Shown here: positions 44,713 to 55,700 of the stretch, piece by piece
Layout of the letters: every line of letters begins with the position of its first letter
Position numbering within the stretch: the first letter of the stretch is position 1
Origin: Candidatus Symbiobacter mobilis CR
GTDB taxonomy: Bacteria > Pseudomonadota > Gammaproteobacteria > Burkholderiales > Burkholderiaceae_C
Assembly: GCF_000477435.1 (NCBI RefSeq)
Contig: NC_022576.1
Coordinates: 1,984,001-2,048,000, forward strand
DNA length: 64,000 bases
Direction: 5' to 3'
Translations under genes and position numbers: made by a program
Notes under the pieces: generated by a model
The model's database searches: none
Told to the model about the DNA's origin: nothing
What the model saw: the letters and a program-made list of their open reading frames with translations, nothing else

Positions 44713-47061
44713 TCAGGCCAGCAGCCGTTCCGGGTTGGCTTCGATCTTGCCAAGGGCATCGCGGGTGGCGCGAACGGTCAGGGACTCTTCCTCCTGCGCA
44801 ACAAGCAACCCCGCTTGAAGATAGGCGGCCAGCCTTGCGCTTTGGATCAAGTAGCTGCGCCCGATCTGGTTGGCAAAAAGGTGCAGATGCCCCATCGGGC
44901 TGCGCCACATGTACTGCACTTGCGCCACATTGCTGTTGTGATCCAGGGTGAACCAATCCCCAAGCTGGAGGGAACGCGCCCACTCAATGCCCTCGGGGTT
45001 CGCGGTACTGCCCCCGCTGGTGATGACTTCCAGCTCCGAGGCATCGACCTCGAACAGCTCCTCAATGCTTTGCGCATCGAGCGGAAGTTCCTCCGTACCG
45101 TCGTCGGACAGATAGTCTTCCAGATGCACGAGCCGCTCGGCCAAAGCCTGCACTTGTTCCGCAGCAATGGTGTGCGTCTTGGACATGAAAGCATCGGCCA
45201 GGGTGTCGCTGATGATCTTGATGTGTACTTCCTGCGCAGCCTTGTGCAGTCCCAGCGACCCCATGCCGGTACGCAGACTCTTGAGCAGGTCGGGCAAGTC
45301 AGCAATCACCCGCGCACGGTCAGCGCGGTTGGGCTTGGCGCTGGCAGCCCAGATCAGGTCTGCTGCGGTTTTCTTGAGGAGCAGCGTGTCGGGATGTTGT
45401 GCGCCTTGGCGGATCGTCGACACGGCCAGCACTTCTGCCCAGACCTTGTACAGGAACTCCCGGATTTCGTCGCGCACGGGCATGTCTTGGATCTGGTTGC
45501 GAAGCTCGATCGTGTACTGAATGGCGAGGGTCTCTTTTTGCTCGACCTGCTGTGCCACCCCGACGACCTTGATGGTGGATTCATTGCGCTGTGCCAGGTG
45601 TTGCTGCAAAAAGCTCTGAAATTCTTCGTACACCCGCACGTAGACGCGCTGCCCGGTTTCGGGGTATTGCTCGATGACCTGCACGATGCGCTTAATTTCG
45701 GTTTCGAGCGCTGCGCTGCTGATTCCGCTGGCATCGAAGCCCAGCACGCACGACCCCATGCGGTCGATGAGCTGGCGTGCGGGATGGTCGAGTTTCTGAA
45801 AAAAATCAGGCTCGGCCAGCGCCACCCGCAGCACCGGGATTTGCAAGCGCGCAAACCACACCCGCACCCCCGTGGGGATGCGATCTTCCTGCAGGATCGA
45901 CTGGAACATCAGCGCGATAAGCTCAATGATGGCCTTTTCGCTGTCGCTTTTGGCGTGGGCTTTGATCGAGCTGGTCTGTTGCCGCAGCCCGCTGGCGACG
46001 CGTTCGATCACGACCGGGGCGTACTGCACTTCATAGCCTTCGGGCACTTGTGCTTGGAGCTGCGAATCGAAAGTGGGTTGCTGCTGCAAGGCTTGGAGCA
46101 GGCTTTCCGATGGTGCGGTGTAGGGGACAGTGTGGGGCGCGCCGTGGTGTGCAGTGTCCACGGCACCCCTTGTGTCCACAGCGCCGCGCTGGGGCACAAG
46201 GTCTCCGATCAAACGGCTGACGCGATCCAGAATTCCCCGCGCATTGCCGAGCCGATGCGAACGGGGCGACATGCCGCCAGCGTAGTGGTCTGCTGGCCGG
46301 GCCATTCTGTCCTGGCCACCGCTGCGCTGGGCTACGTGTGAAGGCGCGTGGCCGCTTGTGCCGCCACCAGTTTGACGGGTGGTGCCGCCTCCTATGGGAG
46401 CAGACAGTGTGTCGTTGCGTGGGCGAGCAACGAATTCGATCACGGGAAGCACGCCATGGTCGATCAACTCGGCGTTGCAGTGCGCGTAGATCTCTTTGAG
46501 CTGTAAGCCCAGCAATTTCTGGATGGTGTCATGCACCAGCGCCCAGTATTCGCGCAGCAGTCCGCAATGCCCCCATTGCTCAATCAGAGGCAGTGCCAGA
46601 CTTTCGGGGTGGACGATGTCCTGGGGGGAGAGGGTTTCCTCGGCTTGCAGCGACTTGAGCCGCTTGCGCAAATCATTGACTTCGCTGGCGGCGTGTTCCA
46701 TGACCCCCAGCGCCAGCCGCGATGCCAGGATGCGGTTTTCCACCACGTCGGTGCCGACGAGCTGCAAGCCGGCGTCCAGCGCCAGCGGGCCGCTGCGCGT
46801 CGAGGGCGTGGGCTGGAGGGCTGCTTGCCACGCACGCCGTGTCGCATCGCACCACAGCGCCTGGTGGCGTTGGTAGAGCGTCCATGCATCGCGGCGCAGT
46901 TGTGCGTCTTTGGAACTGGCGGGTTGGTCGAGCAGTTCGAGCAAGCGTTCGCGCACCCGTTGGGCCAGGGTGTCCATCGATTGGGACAGTTCGGCCACCA
47001 AACGCAGACGAACCTTGTCGGCGAGTGCTTGGTGTCTGCGATCTGATCCCGTTGAAGCCAT
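44713..47061 (-). CDS. DUF1631-family protein
   Basis: A 782-residue protein of the DUF1631 family, found mainly in beta- and gammaproteobacteria and sometimes misnamed thymidine phosphorylase. Recognisable parts are VNDLRKRLKSLQAEETLSPQ near the N-terminus, IPTGVRVWFARLQIPVLRVA and HPARQLIDRMGSCVLGFD in the middle, and LQLGDWFTLDHN and LFANQIGRSYLIQSARLAAY near the C-terminus. The last segment recalls PilZ-like or adaptor folds, but this is uncertain. No catalytic motif is evident. ATG 47061 fits the typical start; secF ends 26 bases upstream. Confidence 0.85.
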   Translation of the reverse strand: MASTGSDRRHQALADKVRLRLVAELSQSMDTLAQRVRERLLELLDQPASSKDAQLRRDAWTLYQRHQALWCDATRRAWQAALQPTPSTRSGPLALDAGLQLVGTDVVENRILASRLALGVMEHAASEVNDLRKRLKSLQAEETLSPQDIVHPESLALPLIEQWGHCGLLREYWALVHDTIQKLLGLQLKEIYAHCNAELIDHGVLPVIEFVARPRNDTLSAPIGGGTTRQTGGGTSGHAPSHVAQRSGGQDRMARPADHYAGGMSPRSHRLGNARGILDRVSRLIGDLVPQRGAVDTRGAVDTAHHGAPHTVPYTAPSESLLQALQQQPTFDSQLQAQVPEGYEVQYAPVVIERVASGLRQQTSSIKAHAKSDSEKAIIELIALMFQSILQEDRIPTGVRVWFARLQIPVLRVALAEPDFFQKLDHPARQLIDRMGSCVLGFDASGISSAALETEIKRIVQVIEQYPETGQRVYVRVYEEFQSFLQQHLAQRNESTIKVVGVAQQVEQKETLAIQYTIELRNQIQDMPVRDEIREFLYKVWAEVLAVSTIRQGAQHPDTLLLKKTAADLIWAASAKPNRADRARVIADLPDLLKSLRTGMGSLGLHKAAQEVHIKIISDTLADAFMSKTHTIAAEQVQALAERLVHLEDYLSDDGTEELPLDAQSIEELFEVDASELEVITSGGSTANPEGIEWARSLQLGDWFTLDHNSNVAQVQYMWRSPMGHLHLFANQIGRSYLIQSARLAAYLQAGLLVAQEEESLTVRATRDALGKIEANPERLLA

Positions 47062-47087
47062 ACCTATTTTGGCGTTCCGTACACGCC

Positions 47088-48041
47088 TCAGACTACGGCG
47101 CCAGCGTTGGGATCGTTGCGATCCAGCGTGGTGCCAGCGCCAGCCTTGACCAAATCTTCCCGCGCAATGCCCAGCCACATGGCGATGGCAGCAGCGACGA
47201 AGACCGAGGAATAAATACCGAACAGGATGCCGATCGTCAACGCCAGCGCGAAGTAGTGCAGGGTGGCCCCCCCGAAGAGCAGCATCGAGAGCACCATCAT
47301 CTGCGTCGAACCATGCGTGATGATCGTGCGGCTCATCGTCGAGGTAATGGCGTTGTTGATGATGTCGATCGTGTCCATCTTGCGGTAGCGGCGGAAGTTT
47401 TCCCGGATACGGTCGAAGATGACGACGGACTCGTTGACCGAATAGCCCAGCACCGCCAGTACTGCCGCCAGCACCGACAACGAAAACTCCCACTGGAAGA
47501 ACGCGAAGAACCCCAAGATGATGATGACGTCATGCAGGTTGGCGATGATGGCGGCGACGGCGAATTTCCACTCGAAGCGAAAAGCCAGGTACAGCACGAT
47601 CCCGATGACGACGAAGGCCAGCGCGAGCAAGCCATCGACGGCCAGTTCCTCCCCCACCTGCGGGCCAACGAATTCCGTGCGTCGCAGCGAGGTTTGCGGG
47701 TCGATGGCGCGCAATGCTTCGAGAACCTTGGTACTTTGTGCGGCAGAAGTCACTCCTTTTTGTGCCGGTAGGCGGATGAGCACGTCTTGCGTGGTGCCAA
47801 AGTGCTGGACCTGCACATCTGCAAAGCCCAGCTTCGCCACCGCATCGCGTACTTGCGAAAGCTCGACGACTTTCGCATGGGTGACCTCCATCAATGTCCC
47901 CCCCGTGAATTCGACCGAGAGGTGCAACCCCCGCGCCCACAAAAAGTACACCGCAGCCAAAAACGTCAGTATCGAGATGATGTTGAACGCCAGCGCGTGG
48001 CGCATGAAGGGGATGTCACGCCGAATCCGGAAAAATTCCAT
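47088..48041 (-). CDS. secF: Protein translocase subunit SecF
   Basis: A 317-residue six-helix membrane protein. Family features are the first periplasmic loop VEFTGGTLMEV, the ALAFVVIGIVLYLAFRFEWKFA helix region, GYSVNESVVIFDRIRENFR, and the C-terminal FGGATLHYFALALTIGILFG. SecF works with SecD to use proton flow to pull secreted proteins across the membrane. It starts 12 bases after the secD stop. Confidence 0.97.
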   Translation of the reverse strand: MEFFRIRRDIPFMRHALAFNIISILTFLAAVYFLWARGLHLSVEFTGGTLMEVTHAKVVELSQVRDAVAKLGFADVQVQHFGTTQDVLIRLPAQKGVTSAAQSTKVLEALRAIDPQTSLRRTEFVGPQVGEELAVDGLLALAFVVIGIVLYLAFRFEWKFAVAAIIANLHDVIIILGFFAFFQWEFSLSVLAAVLAVLGYSVNESVVIFDRIRENFRRYRKMDTIDIINNAITSTMSRTIITHGSTQMMVLSMLLFGGATLHYFALALTIGILFGIYSSVFVAAAIAMWLGIAREDLVKAGAGTTLDRNDPNAGAVV

Positions 48042-48053
48042 ACCGTACCTCGA

Positions 48054-49925
48054 TCACGCTGTAGTGGGGGGAACGGGGTGGGGGCGCCACACTGTTCCGA
48101 TCGATACCGACTGGAGCCGACTCCTGCTGCCGTACCAAAGATTGACCAACCCCCGCGAGAAAAACACTGCGGAAAACATGCTCGTCAGAATACCCAGGCA
48201 ATGCACCACGGCAAAGCCGCGCACAGGCCCGGAACCAAAGGCCAGCAGCGCCAGACCCGCGATGAGCGTGGTGATGTTCGAATCGAAGATCGTCGCCCAG
48301 GCACGCTCGTAGCCGGTGTGGATAGCAAGCTGTGGTGCTGCGCCGCTGCGCAGTTCCTCCCGCACACGTTCGTTGATGAGCACGTTCGCGTCGATGGCCA
48401 TGCCTAGCACCAGCGCCATGGCTGCCATGCCAGGCAGGGTGAGCGTGGCTTGCAGCATCGACAGGACGGCGACGAGCAGCAGCAGATTGAATGCGAGGGC
48501 AATGCTCGAAAACACCCCAAAAAGCATGTAGTACATGCACATGAACAAGGCGACAGCCAGGAAACCCCAAGCCACGCTGTGGAAGCCTTTGGCGATGTTT
48601 TCTGCGCCCAGGCTGGGGCCGATGGTCGTTTCTTCGATGATGTCCATCGGAGCGGCCAGTGAACCCGAACGCAGCAGCAGTGCGATGTCGTGCGCCTCCA
48701 CCGTGGTCATCCGCCCCGAGATCTGCACCCTGCCCCCGCCGATTTCCGTGCGGATGACGGGTGCGGTGACGACTTCCCCCTGCCCTTTTTCGAACAGGAG
48801 GATGGCCATACGCTTGCCGACGTTTTCGCGCGTGACATCGCGGAAAACGCGCGTGCCCTTGGCATCCAGGTTCAAGTTGACCGTCGGTTCCTGCGTCTGG
48901 CTGTCAAAGCCAGGTTGGGCGTCGGTCAGGTTTTCTCCGGTCAAGATGACTTGTTTCTTGACGATGACGATTGCACCGCTGCGCTCTTTGTAGCTTTCGG
49001 AGCCGTAGGGCACTGGGCCGGTACCGGCTTCTGCCGCGTTGGCTTCGACGCTTTCGTCGACCATGCGCACTTCGAGTGTCGCGGTGCGTCCGAGGATGTC
49101 CTTGGCTTTGGCAGTGTCTTGCACGCCGGGAAGCTGGACGACGATGCGATCCAAACCCTGTTGTGCGATCACGGGTTCGGCCACGCCCAATTCGTTGATC
49201 CGGTTGTGCAGCGTCGTGATGTTCTGCTTGAGCGCCTGTTCCTGCACGCGCCGTGCGGCTTCGGGCCGGATCGTCGCGACGAGCTGCACATCTCCGCCTT
49301 GGGATTGTTCTTGTACAACCAAATCCGCAAATTCGTCTTGCAGCACGGAACGGGCTGCCACCACAGCGGAGGTATCGCGGAAACGCAGCTCAATCGTCTG
49401 CCGGGTGCGGGTGATCCCGGCGTGGCGGATGTTTTTCTCGCGCAGGCTGGTGCGCAGATCGCCCGCCTGCGATTCGGCACGCTTGGCCAGTGCGGCCTGC
49501 ATATCCACTTGCAGCATGAAATGCACGCCGCCGCGCAAGTCCAGCCCCAGGTACATCGGCGAAGCGCGCAACGTGGACAGCCAGGCCGGAGAGCGATTCA
49601 GCAAATGCAGTGCGACGACGTATCCGGTGGATTCCGTAGCCAACGCACGGGCAATGACGTCCTTGGCGCGGAGTTGGGTGCTTGTGTCGGCCAGGCGAAC
49701 CCGGATCGATGCGCCATCGAGCGCGACGCGCTCCGCAGTGATCCCGGCTTTGCGCAGCGCATCTTCGACCTTGGCCAACGTTCGCCCGTCAACGACGACG
49801 GCAGGCTTGGCGCTGGAAATTTGCACTGCGGGGGATTCCCCGAAAAAATTGGGCAAGGCATATAAGCCCGCGACGATCCACGCAATGACAATGATTGCGT
49901 ATTTCCAAGATGGATAGCGATTCAT
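48054..49925 (-). CDS. secD: Protein translocase subunit SecD
   Basis: A 623-residue protein with an N-terminal helix (residues 9-26), a large periplasmic domain including LGLDLRGGVHFMLQVDM, QGLDRIVVQLPGVQDTAKAKDIL and ISGRMTTVEAHDIALLLRSGSL, then five helices with GMAIDANVLINERVREELR. It forms the SecDF complex with the next gene. A GAGGG ribosome site precedes ATG 49925. No truncation is visible. Confidence 0.97.
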   Translation of the reverse strand: MNRYPSWKYAIIVIAWIVAGLYALPNFFGESPAVQISSAKPAVVVDGRTLAKVEDALRKAGITAERVALDGASIRVRLADTSTQLRAKDVIARALATESTGYVVALHLLNRSPAWLSTLRASPMYLGLDLRGGVHFMLQVDMQAALAKRAESQAGDLRTSLREKNIRHAGITRTRQTIELRFRDTSAVVAARSVLQDEFADLVVQEQSQGGDVQLVATIRPEAARRVQEQALKQNITTLHNRINELGVAEPVIAQQGLDRIVVQLPGVQDTAKAKDILGRTATLEVRMVDESVEANAAEAGTGPVPYGSESYKERSGAIVIVKKQVILTGENLTDAQPGFDSQTQEPTVNLNLDAKGTRVFRDVTRENVGKRMAILLFEKGQGEVVTAPVIRTEIGGGRVQISGRMTTVEAHDIALLLRSGSLAAPMDIIEETTIGPSLGAENIAKGFHSVAWGFLAVALFMCMYYMLFGVFSSIALAFNLLLLVAVLSMLQATLTLPGMAAMALVLGMAIDANVLINERVREELRSGAAPQLAIHTGYERAWATIFDSNITTLIAGLALLAFGSGPVRGFAVVHCLGILTSMFSAVFFSRGLVNLWYGSRSRLQSVSIGTVWRPHPVPPTTA

Positions 49926-50024
49926 ACGACCCTCAAGTGACCTGCAAAAAGGCGCTACAAGCGCTGCCGGGTAGGGAACGGATACGCCTAGGGAACCGGC
50001 AAACCGGCACGGTAGCCACGCGAT

Positions 50025-50351
50025 TTAGCGGATGGTGCCCTTGGGGAGGATTTGCACGACCGCGCTGCGTTGGATCTGCACTTCGACGCCTTGCGCGATT
50101 TCCACGCTCAGAAAGCTGTCCCCCAGTTTGCTGACCTTGCCCAGCATTCCTCCGATGCAAACGATCTCGTCCCCTTTGGCGAGGGCATCAACCATGGTCT
50201 TGTGCTCCTTCGCCTTCTTCATCTGCGGCCGGATCATCAAAAAGTAGAGCACCACGAACATCAACACCAGCGGAAGCATCCCCACCCAAGGAGAAGCAGC
50301 CTCCCCGGCGGGAACGGTGGCAGCCTGGGCGAATGCAGCAGGAATGAGCAC
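50025..50351 (-). CDS. yajC: Preprotein translocase accessory subunit YajC
   Basis: A 108-residue protein with one membrane helix (MLPLVLMFVVLYFLMIRPQMKKAKEH) and a C-terminal beta domain (GDEIVCIGGMLGKVSKLGDSFLSVEIAQ). It co-purifies with SecDF. The start is GTG 50351, with GGAG six bases upstream, rather than an ATG farther up inside a hairpin. It precedes secD by 99 bases; tgt, often next to it, is absent. Confidence 0.94.
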   Translation of the reverse strand: MLIPAAFAQAATVPAGEAASPWVGMLPLVLMFVVLYFLMIRPQMKKAKEHKTMVDALAKGDEIVCIGGMLGKVSKLGDSFLSVEIAQGVEVQIQRSAVVQILPKGTIR

Positions 50352-50386
50352 GGAAAACTCCAAAAAAATCAACAAGTACCAACAAA

Positions 50387-50414
50387 AATGGCCCACATGG
50401 GCAAGCGGGCCATT
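50387..50414 (-). terminator. Putative terminator between cheV and yajC
   Basis: AATGGCCC and GGGCCATT form an 8-bp stem with a 12-base loop. On the minus strand it is followed by a short T-run. It lies about 205 bases past the cheV stop and just ahead of yajC, so it may end cheV transcripts. Confidence 0.55.
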
Positions 50415-50618
50415 GTATTCATGTGGTGTTCTAGAGTGCGACGCCCGGCATTCCAGTGGAACTACCGGGCTGGAACGACGATTGCGAGAAACAGCCCCGG
50501 CAAGTGGACACCCTTATCGGGGCTGCCGCCGCTCCTGCCTCAATGCAAATGCAGCGCTTCCATCCCTTGCAAGAGCGGCGGCATCCGCCATGGGCGCGGC
50601 CACGCAGCAGGCTGGGCC

Positions 50619-51572
50619 TCAGCGCGTCAGCACCTTGCTGATGGTTTGCGCCAGCTCTTCGGCGACGAATTTGGCAACATACCCGTCCGCGCCGACCTTG
50701 CGGACGTGGTCTTCGTTGGTCGCGCCAGTCAGCGAAGAATGGATCACGACGGGGATGGAGCTGAAACGCCCATCCTGCTTGATGTGGCGGGTGAGTGTGA
50801 ACCCGTCCATCTCGGGCATCTCGAGGTCGGAAAGCACGAGCGCGACTTTGTCGCTCACCGACAAACCTTGCAGCCGGGCTTGTTCTTCGATTTGCTGGAG
50901 GCGCTCCCAGGCTTCGCGGCCACTCTTGGTCATGATGTACGGCGCGCCCATCGCTTGCAGGCTCTTTTCGATCATCGCGCGGGCCACGGCAGAGTCGTCT
51001 GCGGCAAGGATCACCGAACCTGCGGGCAGGTGGAGTCTGCCGTCAAGGTCGACTTCTATGGCGTGCTGATCGGGAAAGACGTCACGCAAAATTTGCTCTA
51101 CATCCAGCACCTGCGCGAGGCGGGTGTCCTCGGCATCGCCGTCGAGACGGGCGATGCTCGTCACCAGGCCGCCGCCCCGCCCTTCGGCAGACAGTACCTG
51201 CTTCCATTCCAGCCGGACGATTTCGTTGACTTCCTCGACGGCGAAAGCCTGGGTTGTGCGCGCAAATTCCGTCACGAGCAGGATGCCCAGCCCCTTGGAG
51301 GGGTTGCAGCCGACGATCATCGGCAAGTTGATGACGGTGATCATCTGGCCCCGGATGTTCGCCACCCCCATGACTGAGGGGGGGGAGTTCACCATGGAGG
51401 TGATTTCGGGCATGACGAGAATCTCGCGTACCTTGAAAACGTTGATGCCAAAGAGTTCGCGCCGGTTGGTGCCGGGGGCCTCGCCCAACCGGAATAGCAA
51501 GAGCTCGAACATGCTCTTGCTCGTGAGATTGGTGCGCTCGTCGATGTCGCGCATGGTGGAGTGGTGGTTCAT
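50619..51572 (-). CDS. cheV: Chemotaxis coupling protein CheV
   Basis: A 317-residue fusion of a CheW-like domain (FGINVFKVREILVMPEITSM; VMGVANIRGQMITVINLPMI) and a receiver domain with ILAADDSAVARAMI, the phospho-acceptor Asp in VLSDLEMPEMDG, the conserved Ser/Thr at IHSSLTG and Lys in DGYVAKF. CheV couples receptors to CheA and adapts by phosphorylation. No other che gene is adjacent. The gene is monocistronic, between mltA and yajC. Confidence 0.95.
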   Translation of the reverse strand: MNHHSTMRDIDERTNLTSKSMFELLLFRLGEAPGTNRRELFGINVFKVREILVMPEITSMVNSPPSVMGVANIRGQMITVINLPMIVGCNPSKGLGILLVTEFARTTQAFAVEEVNEIVRLEWKQVLSAEGRGGGLVTSIARLDGDAEDTRLAQVLDVEQILRDVFPDQHAIEVDLDGRLHLPAGSVILAADDSAVARAMIEKSLQAMGAPYIMTKSGREAWERLQQIEEQARLQGLSVSDKVALVLSDLEMPEMDGFTLTRHIKQDGRFSSIPVVIHSSLTGATNEDHVRKVGADGYVAKFVAEELAQTISKVLTR

Positions 51573-51654
51573 GGTGCTGCCTTTCTGGAAAAAAACCCGG
51601 CGTGGCGTGGCCCTTCGCCTGCGCTACTGTGCCCAGGTATGCCAAGGTGTGCTT

Positions 51655-51666
51655 GGAATAGGTTCT
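51655..51666. repeat. End fragment of the 145-bp element upstream of cheV
   Basis: GGAATAGGTTCT matches the outermost 12 bases of the 145-bp element right end. It lies alone in the 105-base gap between mltA and cheV. It is short enough to be chance, but the other four occurrences make a remnant plausible. Confidence 0.5.
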
Positions 51667-51677
51667 TGGTACCTGGG

Positions 51678-52787
51678 TCAAGACGCTTTGGGCCATAGAA
51701 CCCACATTTGCAGATTTTGCCTGACCCTCCCTGCCCATTCTCCGGCTTCCGATCCCCACCCAGCGAAATAGTCTGCACGGACCGCGCCGCGAATCGCACC
51801 GCCGCTGTCTTGCGCGAATACCAGGCGCCGTAGCCCGGCTGCGGGCGCGACAAGCCAGATAGGCGCGCCATACGGGATGCTTTGCGGGTCGATGGCCACC
51901 GATCTGCCTGGGGTCAGCGCCACCCCTTGCGAACCTTTGGGGCCTGCCGCTGCGGCGGTAGCGTCCATCGGCTCTTCACGAAAAAACACGACCCGAGGGT
52001 TGCGGTGCATCAGTGCATCGACCTGGTCCGGGTTGCGCTGTGCCCATGCCTGGATTCCTGCCCAAGAGGCATCGCGCACCTCGCCTTCGTCGAGCAGCCA
52101 CCGTGCGATGCTGCGGTAGGGGTGCCCGTTGTGCGCGGCAAAGGCCAGTCGCACCAGCCTGCGGGTTCCGTCGGGTTCGGTGATACGCACCCTGCCTGAT
52201 CCCTGGGTCTGGAGCAGCATCGCCTGCACGGGGTCGGCCAGGTACAGGATCTCGCGCCCACGCAGGGATGCGCGGGCCGAGGCGTTCGTGTCCATCTCGC
52301 GTCGGCTGTACCAGGCTTCGCCTCGCTCCAACCCATGCGGGGGGCGGTACACCGGTACGGCAAAACCCGGTTCGGGCTGTCGCCGCCCTTCCAGTTCCGG
52401 CTCGAAATACGCGGTCAGCAGCCCCTGCGCGCTGCCTTGCATCGATTCGACGCGGTATGGCTCCAGGTTGTCGACGATCCACGCACGTTTTTGCGCTTCG
52501 CCAGCGAGGCTGAGGCGCCGAATGTCCGGGCACAGTGGGGCAAACGCCGGATGGGGGAGCGCGCAATTGCGTACCCAGGCGTTCCAGGCTTCGTGCAGCT
52601 TGTCGTCGTCGAAACCGGGCAGTTCGCTCCAGTCTGTCGGGACCCAGCGGCTATTGCCGGGGCCTTGGGGCCGTTGGACTTGGTCGGGAACATCCGGCTC
52701 CCACCAGGGCAGGATCGAGCACGCCCCCAGCATCCATGTAGCAAGGATGAGTGAGAGCAGCAGAACAGGGCGGCGCACGAAGTTCAT
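51678..52787 (-). CDS. mltA: Membrane-bound lytic murein transglycosylase A
   Basis: A 369-residue lipoprotein (lipobox MLGAC) that cleaves peptidoglycan to 1,6-anhydro products. Typical segments are QGLLTAYFEPELEGRR, GREILYLADPVQAMLLQTQGSGRV, YRSIARWLLDEGEV, and the C-terminal 3D domain with SIPYGAPIWLV and FAQDSGGAIRGAVRADYFAGWG, containing the catalytic Asp. Its ATG overlaps the end of the YhdP-like gene by four bases (ATGA). Confidence 0.95.
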   Translation of the reverse strand: MNFVRRPVLLLSLILATWMLGACSILPWWEPDVPDQVQRPQGPGNSRWVPTDWSELPGFDDDKLHEAWNAWVRNCALPHPAFAPLCPDIRRLSLAGEAQKRAWIVDNLEPYRVESMQGSAQGLLTAYFEPELEGRRQPEPGFAVPVYRPPHGLERGEAWYSRREMDTNASARASLRGREILYLADPVQAMLLQTQGSGRVRITEPDGTRRLVRLAFAAHNGHPYRSIARWLLDEGEVRDASWAGIQAWAQRNPDQVDALMHRNPRVVFFREEPMDATAAAAGPKGSQGVALTPGRSVAIDPQSIPYGAPIWLVAPAAGLRRLVFAQDSGGAIRGAVRADYFAGWGSEAGEWAGRVRQNLQMWVLWPKAS

Positions 52788-55700
52788 GGCGTGGGTGTTT
52801 CGGTGGAGCGGGGTACCTGGGTCACTTCGGGGTCAGCCCAACTGCCACGAACGCGGAACTCCTGCGTCGCGGATTTGATCAGTGGGCCACGCAGAAAAAC
52901 TTGCGCAAGCAGCGTACCCAGGCCAATTGCGGGGTTGATCATCGATGCGAGTAGCGAAGCCGTTCCCGCGTTGATTTCGGGAATGACGACGACCTGAATA
53001 TCCTGCGTTTCGTGCTCGATGTCGGCAGACCCCTCCATCAGCACTGCGGCGTTGACCCCTTTCATGACCAGGTTGCGCGTGCTGGCTATGCCTTTGTCGA
53101 GCGTGGCATTGCCCCGCACGAAATCGAAGGCGAAGCCCTTGCGGAATACGTCCCGAAAGTCCAGCGTCAGGCGCCGGGGCAGGGATTGCAGGCTCAGCAC
53201 CCCCAGCAGCTTGGCTACACCGGGTTCGGCCTGCAGAAATTGGCCGGAAGACACGTCGATTGCCACCGCTCCATCCATGGTGCCGTAGTCCGGTTGCATG
53301 GGCGAGCCGACCCATCCGACTGTGCCACGCAGATGGCCCTTGCCGCCCGCCACCACGTCATGCATCCCGAAGCGGCGCAGGAGCGCGCCACTGTCGGCGA
53401 GGTCCAGCGTGAAGTCCAGCGTGGTACGGTTCGAACCGCGCGCCACCCAGCTTCCGGATGCTGCGAAGCTGGCTTCGGGCAGGGTCAGGCGCAACAAGGC
53501 CAGCCGCCACTCGCGTTGGGTCGCGCCCTTGGCTGGCGCAGGCACTGCGCGGTTGGTAGCCTGCACTTCGAGTTTGCCCAAGGGTTTGCCACGCCACGAA
53601 AAGGCGTCGACGGTCACGTCGAGCGCGGGGATCGATTGCGGTGGATTGGCCAGCAGGTTTTCGACGTCGCGGGTAGCTCCGGGGGACAGCGCCAGCCGCT
53701 CCAACCGCGCCAGCACCCGTCCTGCCTGCATACCGGGCGCTCCGGGTGGAAGGTATTCCACAATTCCCGCAGCTTCCTCGGCTTCCAGGGTTGCTTTCCA
53801 CAGCGCTCCTGCCCGCGTAGCCCTCAACATCACTTTGCGAAAGTCCCGGTTTCCGAATCGCACGGTGTTGGAATGCAATGCGACGACCGAGGGGAGGTAT
53901 GCCGTTGCTTCCTCGGCAGGATCGGCGCCGCATTGCGCCAGGACGTCCTGCCATGCGTCGATGTCCACCTGTGGCAGATGGATGTGAATGCCAATGCCCA
54001 CATGCGGTGCCGGAGGAGCTTCGCCGGGTTGCGCGCCGACTTCGATGACACCTCGCCGGGCAGATGCCGCGTCGTGCTCGATCCAGGCTCGCAACTGCGT
54101 GCCGACGAAGATGCTCGTGCGCTCCAGCGTGGACTTGGCCCCCGTGGCGCTGACGCGGTATTGCACGCCCAGGCTGGATTCGGCAGCCTTGGCCAGCGGA
54201 GCAGGCAGGGTGAGCGCCATGCCGCGCAGTGGCGTGGTGAGCTGCCATTCCAGCTTTCCCTGGCGCATGCCGAGGGACAGGACGTAGCCCGCAGTACCTC
54301 GCGCCCACCGCGCCAGCTTGGATACCGGCCCCAGCTCCGTCGCTTTGCGCAGCCCCTCCGCAGTCGCCGTCCCTGCAACGCGGACAGTGGTCGGTGTGTT
54401 GTGGGGCATCGGCCCGTCGCTCAGGTGCATACCGCCTTCGAAGCGAACGGTTCCCCCCAATGCATGTGCCTGGATACCGGCCACGGACAACCCGGATTCG
54501 GTAAACGTCAGCCGCCCGCGCAGTTGTTGGAGCCTGGGCAAGGTCGGCAGGAGCTGGAGCTCGTTGCCCGCGAAGGTCAGCGCTGCGCGCAACTGTGCGT
54601 CGTGCGGGGCGGCGGGGTCGATCGTCAAGTCGAATTCGCCGGCCAAGTCTGCGCTTGCGGTAGCCTGTTGCAGCACGCCTGCGGTCAGCCCATCCAGCGG
54701 CGATGCACGCACCGTGCGGAGCCACTGTGTCGCCGGGCCACGGAGTGCTGCATGAACCCGTACCTGCGGATGTTCGAGGTCGGCAATACCCACATCGATA
54801 CCCCTGGCCTGCAAGGCGTCGCCGACGCGCGCAGTGGCATTGCGCACTTGCAGCCGCATGCCGTCGATCTCCAGTTCACCTTGCAGCCCGCGCAGCACCG
54901 GCCAGGGCAGCGTGCCCGATGGCTGGAATGCCGTAGGGACGTACGCAAACGTGGCGTTCTCCACTTGCGCGCGGACCCGGAACACCCCTTCTCCGGCGTG
55001 GAAGCGCGGCAGCTTGTCGAGCGGGCCGCGCACCCGGAACTCGACGTGGGAGGAACGGGCTTCTTGCACGGCGTTGCGCACGTAGTCCCGCGCTTCCTGA
55101 GGAATCACCAGAGGGAGGTAGCGATGCACCTGCTTGCCGTCGGCCCGCGAGAGCGTGGCGTACAGATCAAGCACGCCGGGCAAGCGTGCAGCAGGTGTCG
55201 GCGTTGCTCCCCCACCGGTTTCCCACCGCATCCGTGCTTGTCCTTGCGCATCGGCATTGGCGAAGGTCAAGTCGTCGACCTGTACGAGCAGGTGGTTGCC
55301 CGTCACGCGCCAGCGCGCCTGGCCGTTCAGGCGCTCCACGGCGACTTCTCCGTCAGGTAGGACGCCAGGGGCAAGGATGCGCCCCGCTGCCATCGACACG
55401 CCAACCCGGCCTGCGTCCTGGTCGAGGTAGACATCGAAGTCTGCACCCTGCCAGCCGGGCCAACCCGATGCAGCGGCCCATTTTGTTGCGCGCAGCTTTC
55501 CCTGGGCGCCGTAGCGTGTCCAGCGCTCCGCAGTGCCTTCCCAGTATGCATCCAGGGTATGCAGCAAGCCTTGGGGTTGGTATTGCGCGATGGCGGTGCG
55601 AACCTGTGCATCTACGGGTAGATGGGGAACGAGCCGCGCCATGCCTGCGAGGTCGATGCCTTCCCCGTGGAACGTGCCGCCGCGTATTCCCCGTACGCCG

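Noticed and set aside
44671..46341. 556-codon plus-strand frame opposite the DUF1631 gene
   Set aside because: Antisense shadow that also runs into the tRNA-flanking region; no motifs.
53012..55360. 782-codon plus-strand frame opposite the YhdP-like gene
   Set aside because: Antisense shadow; the minus-strand frame has a family match, a membrane anchor and coupling to mltA.
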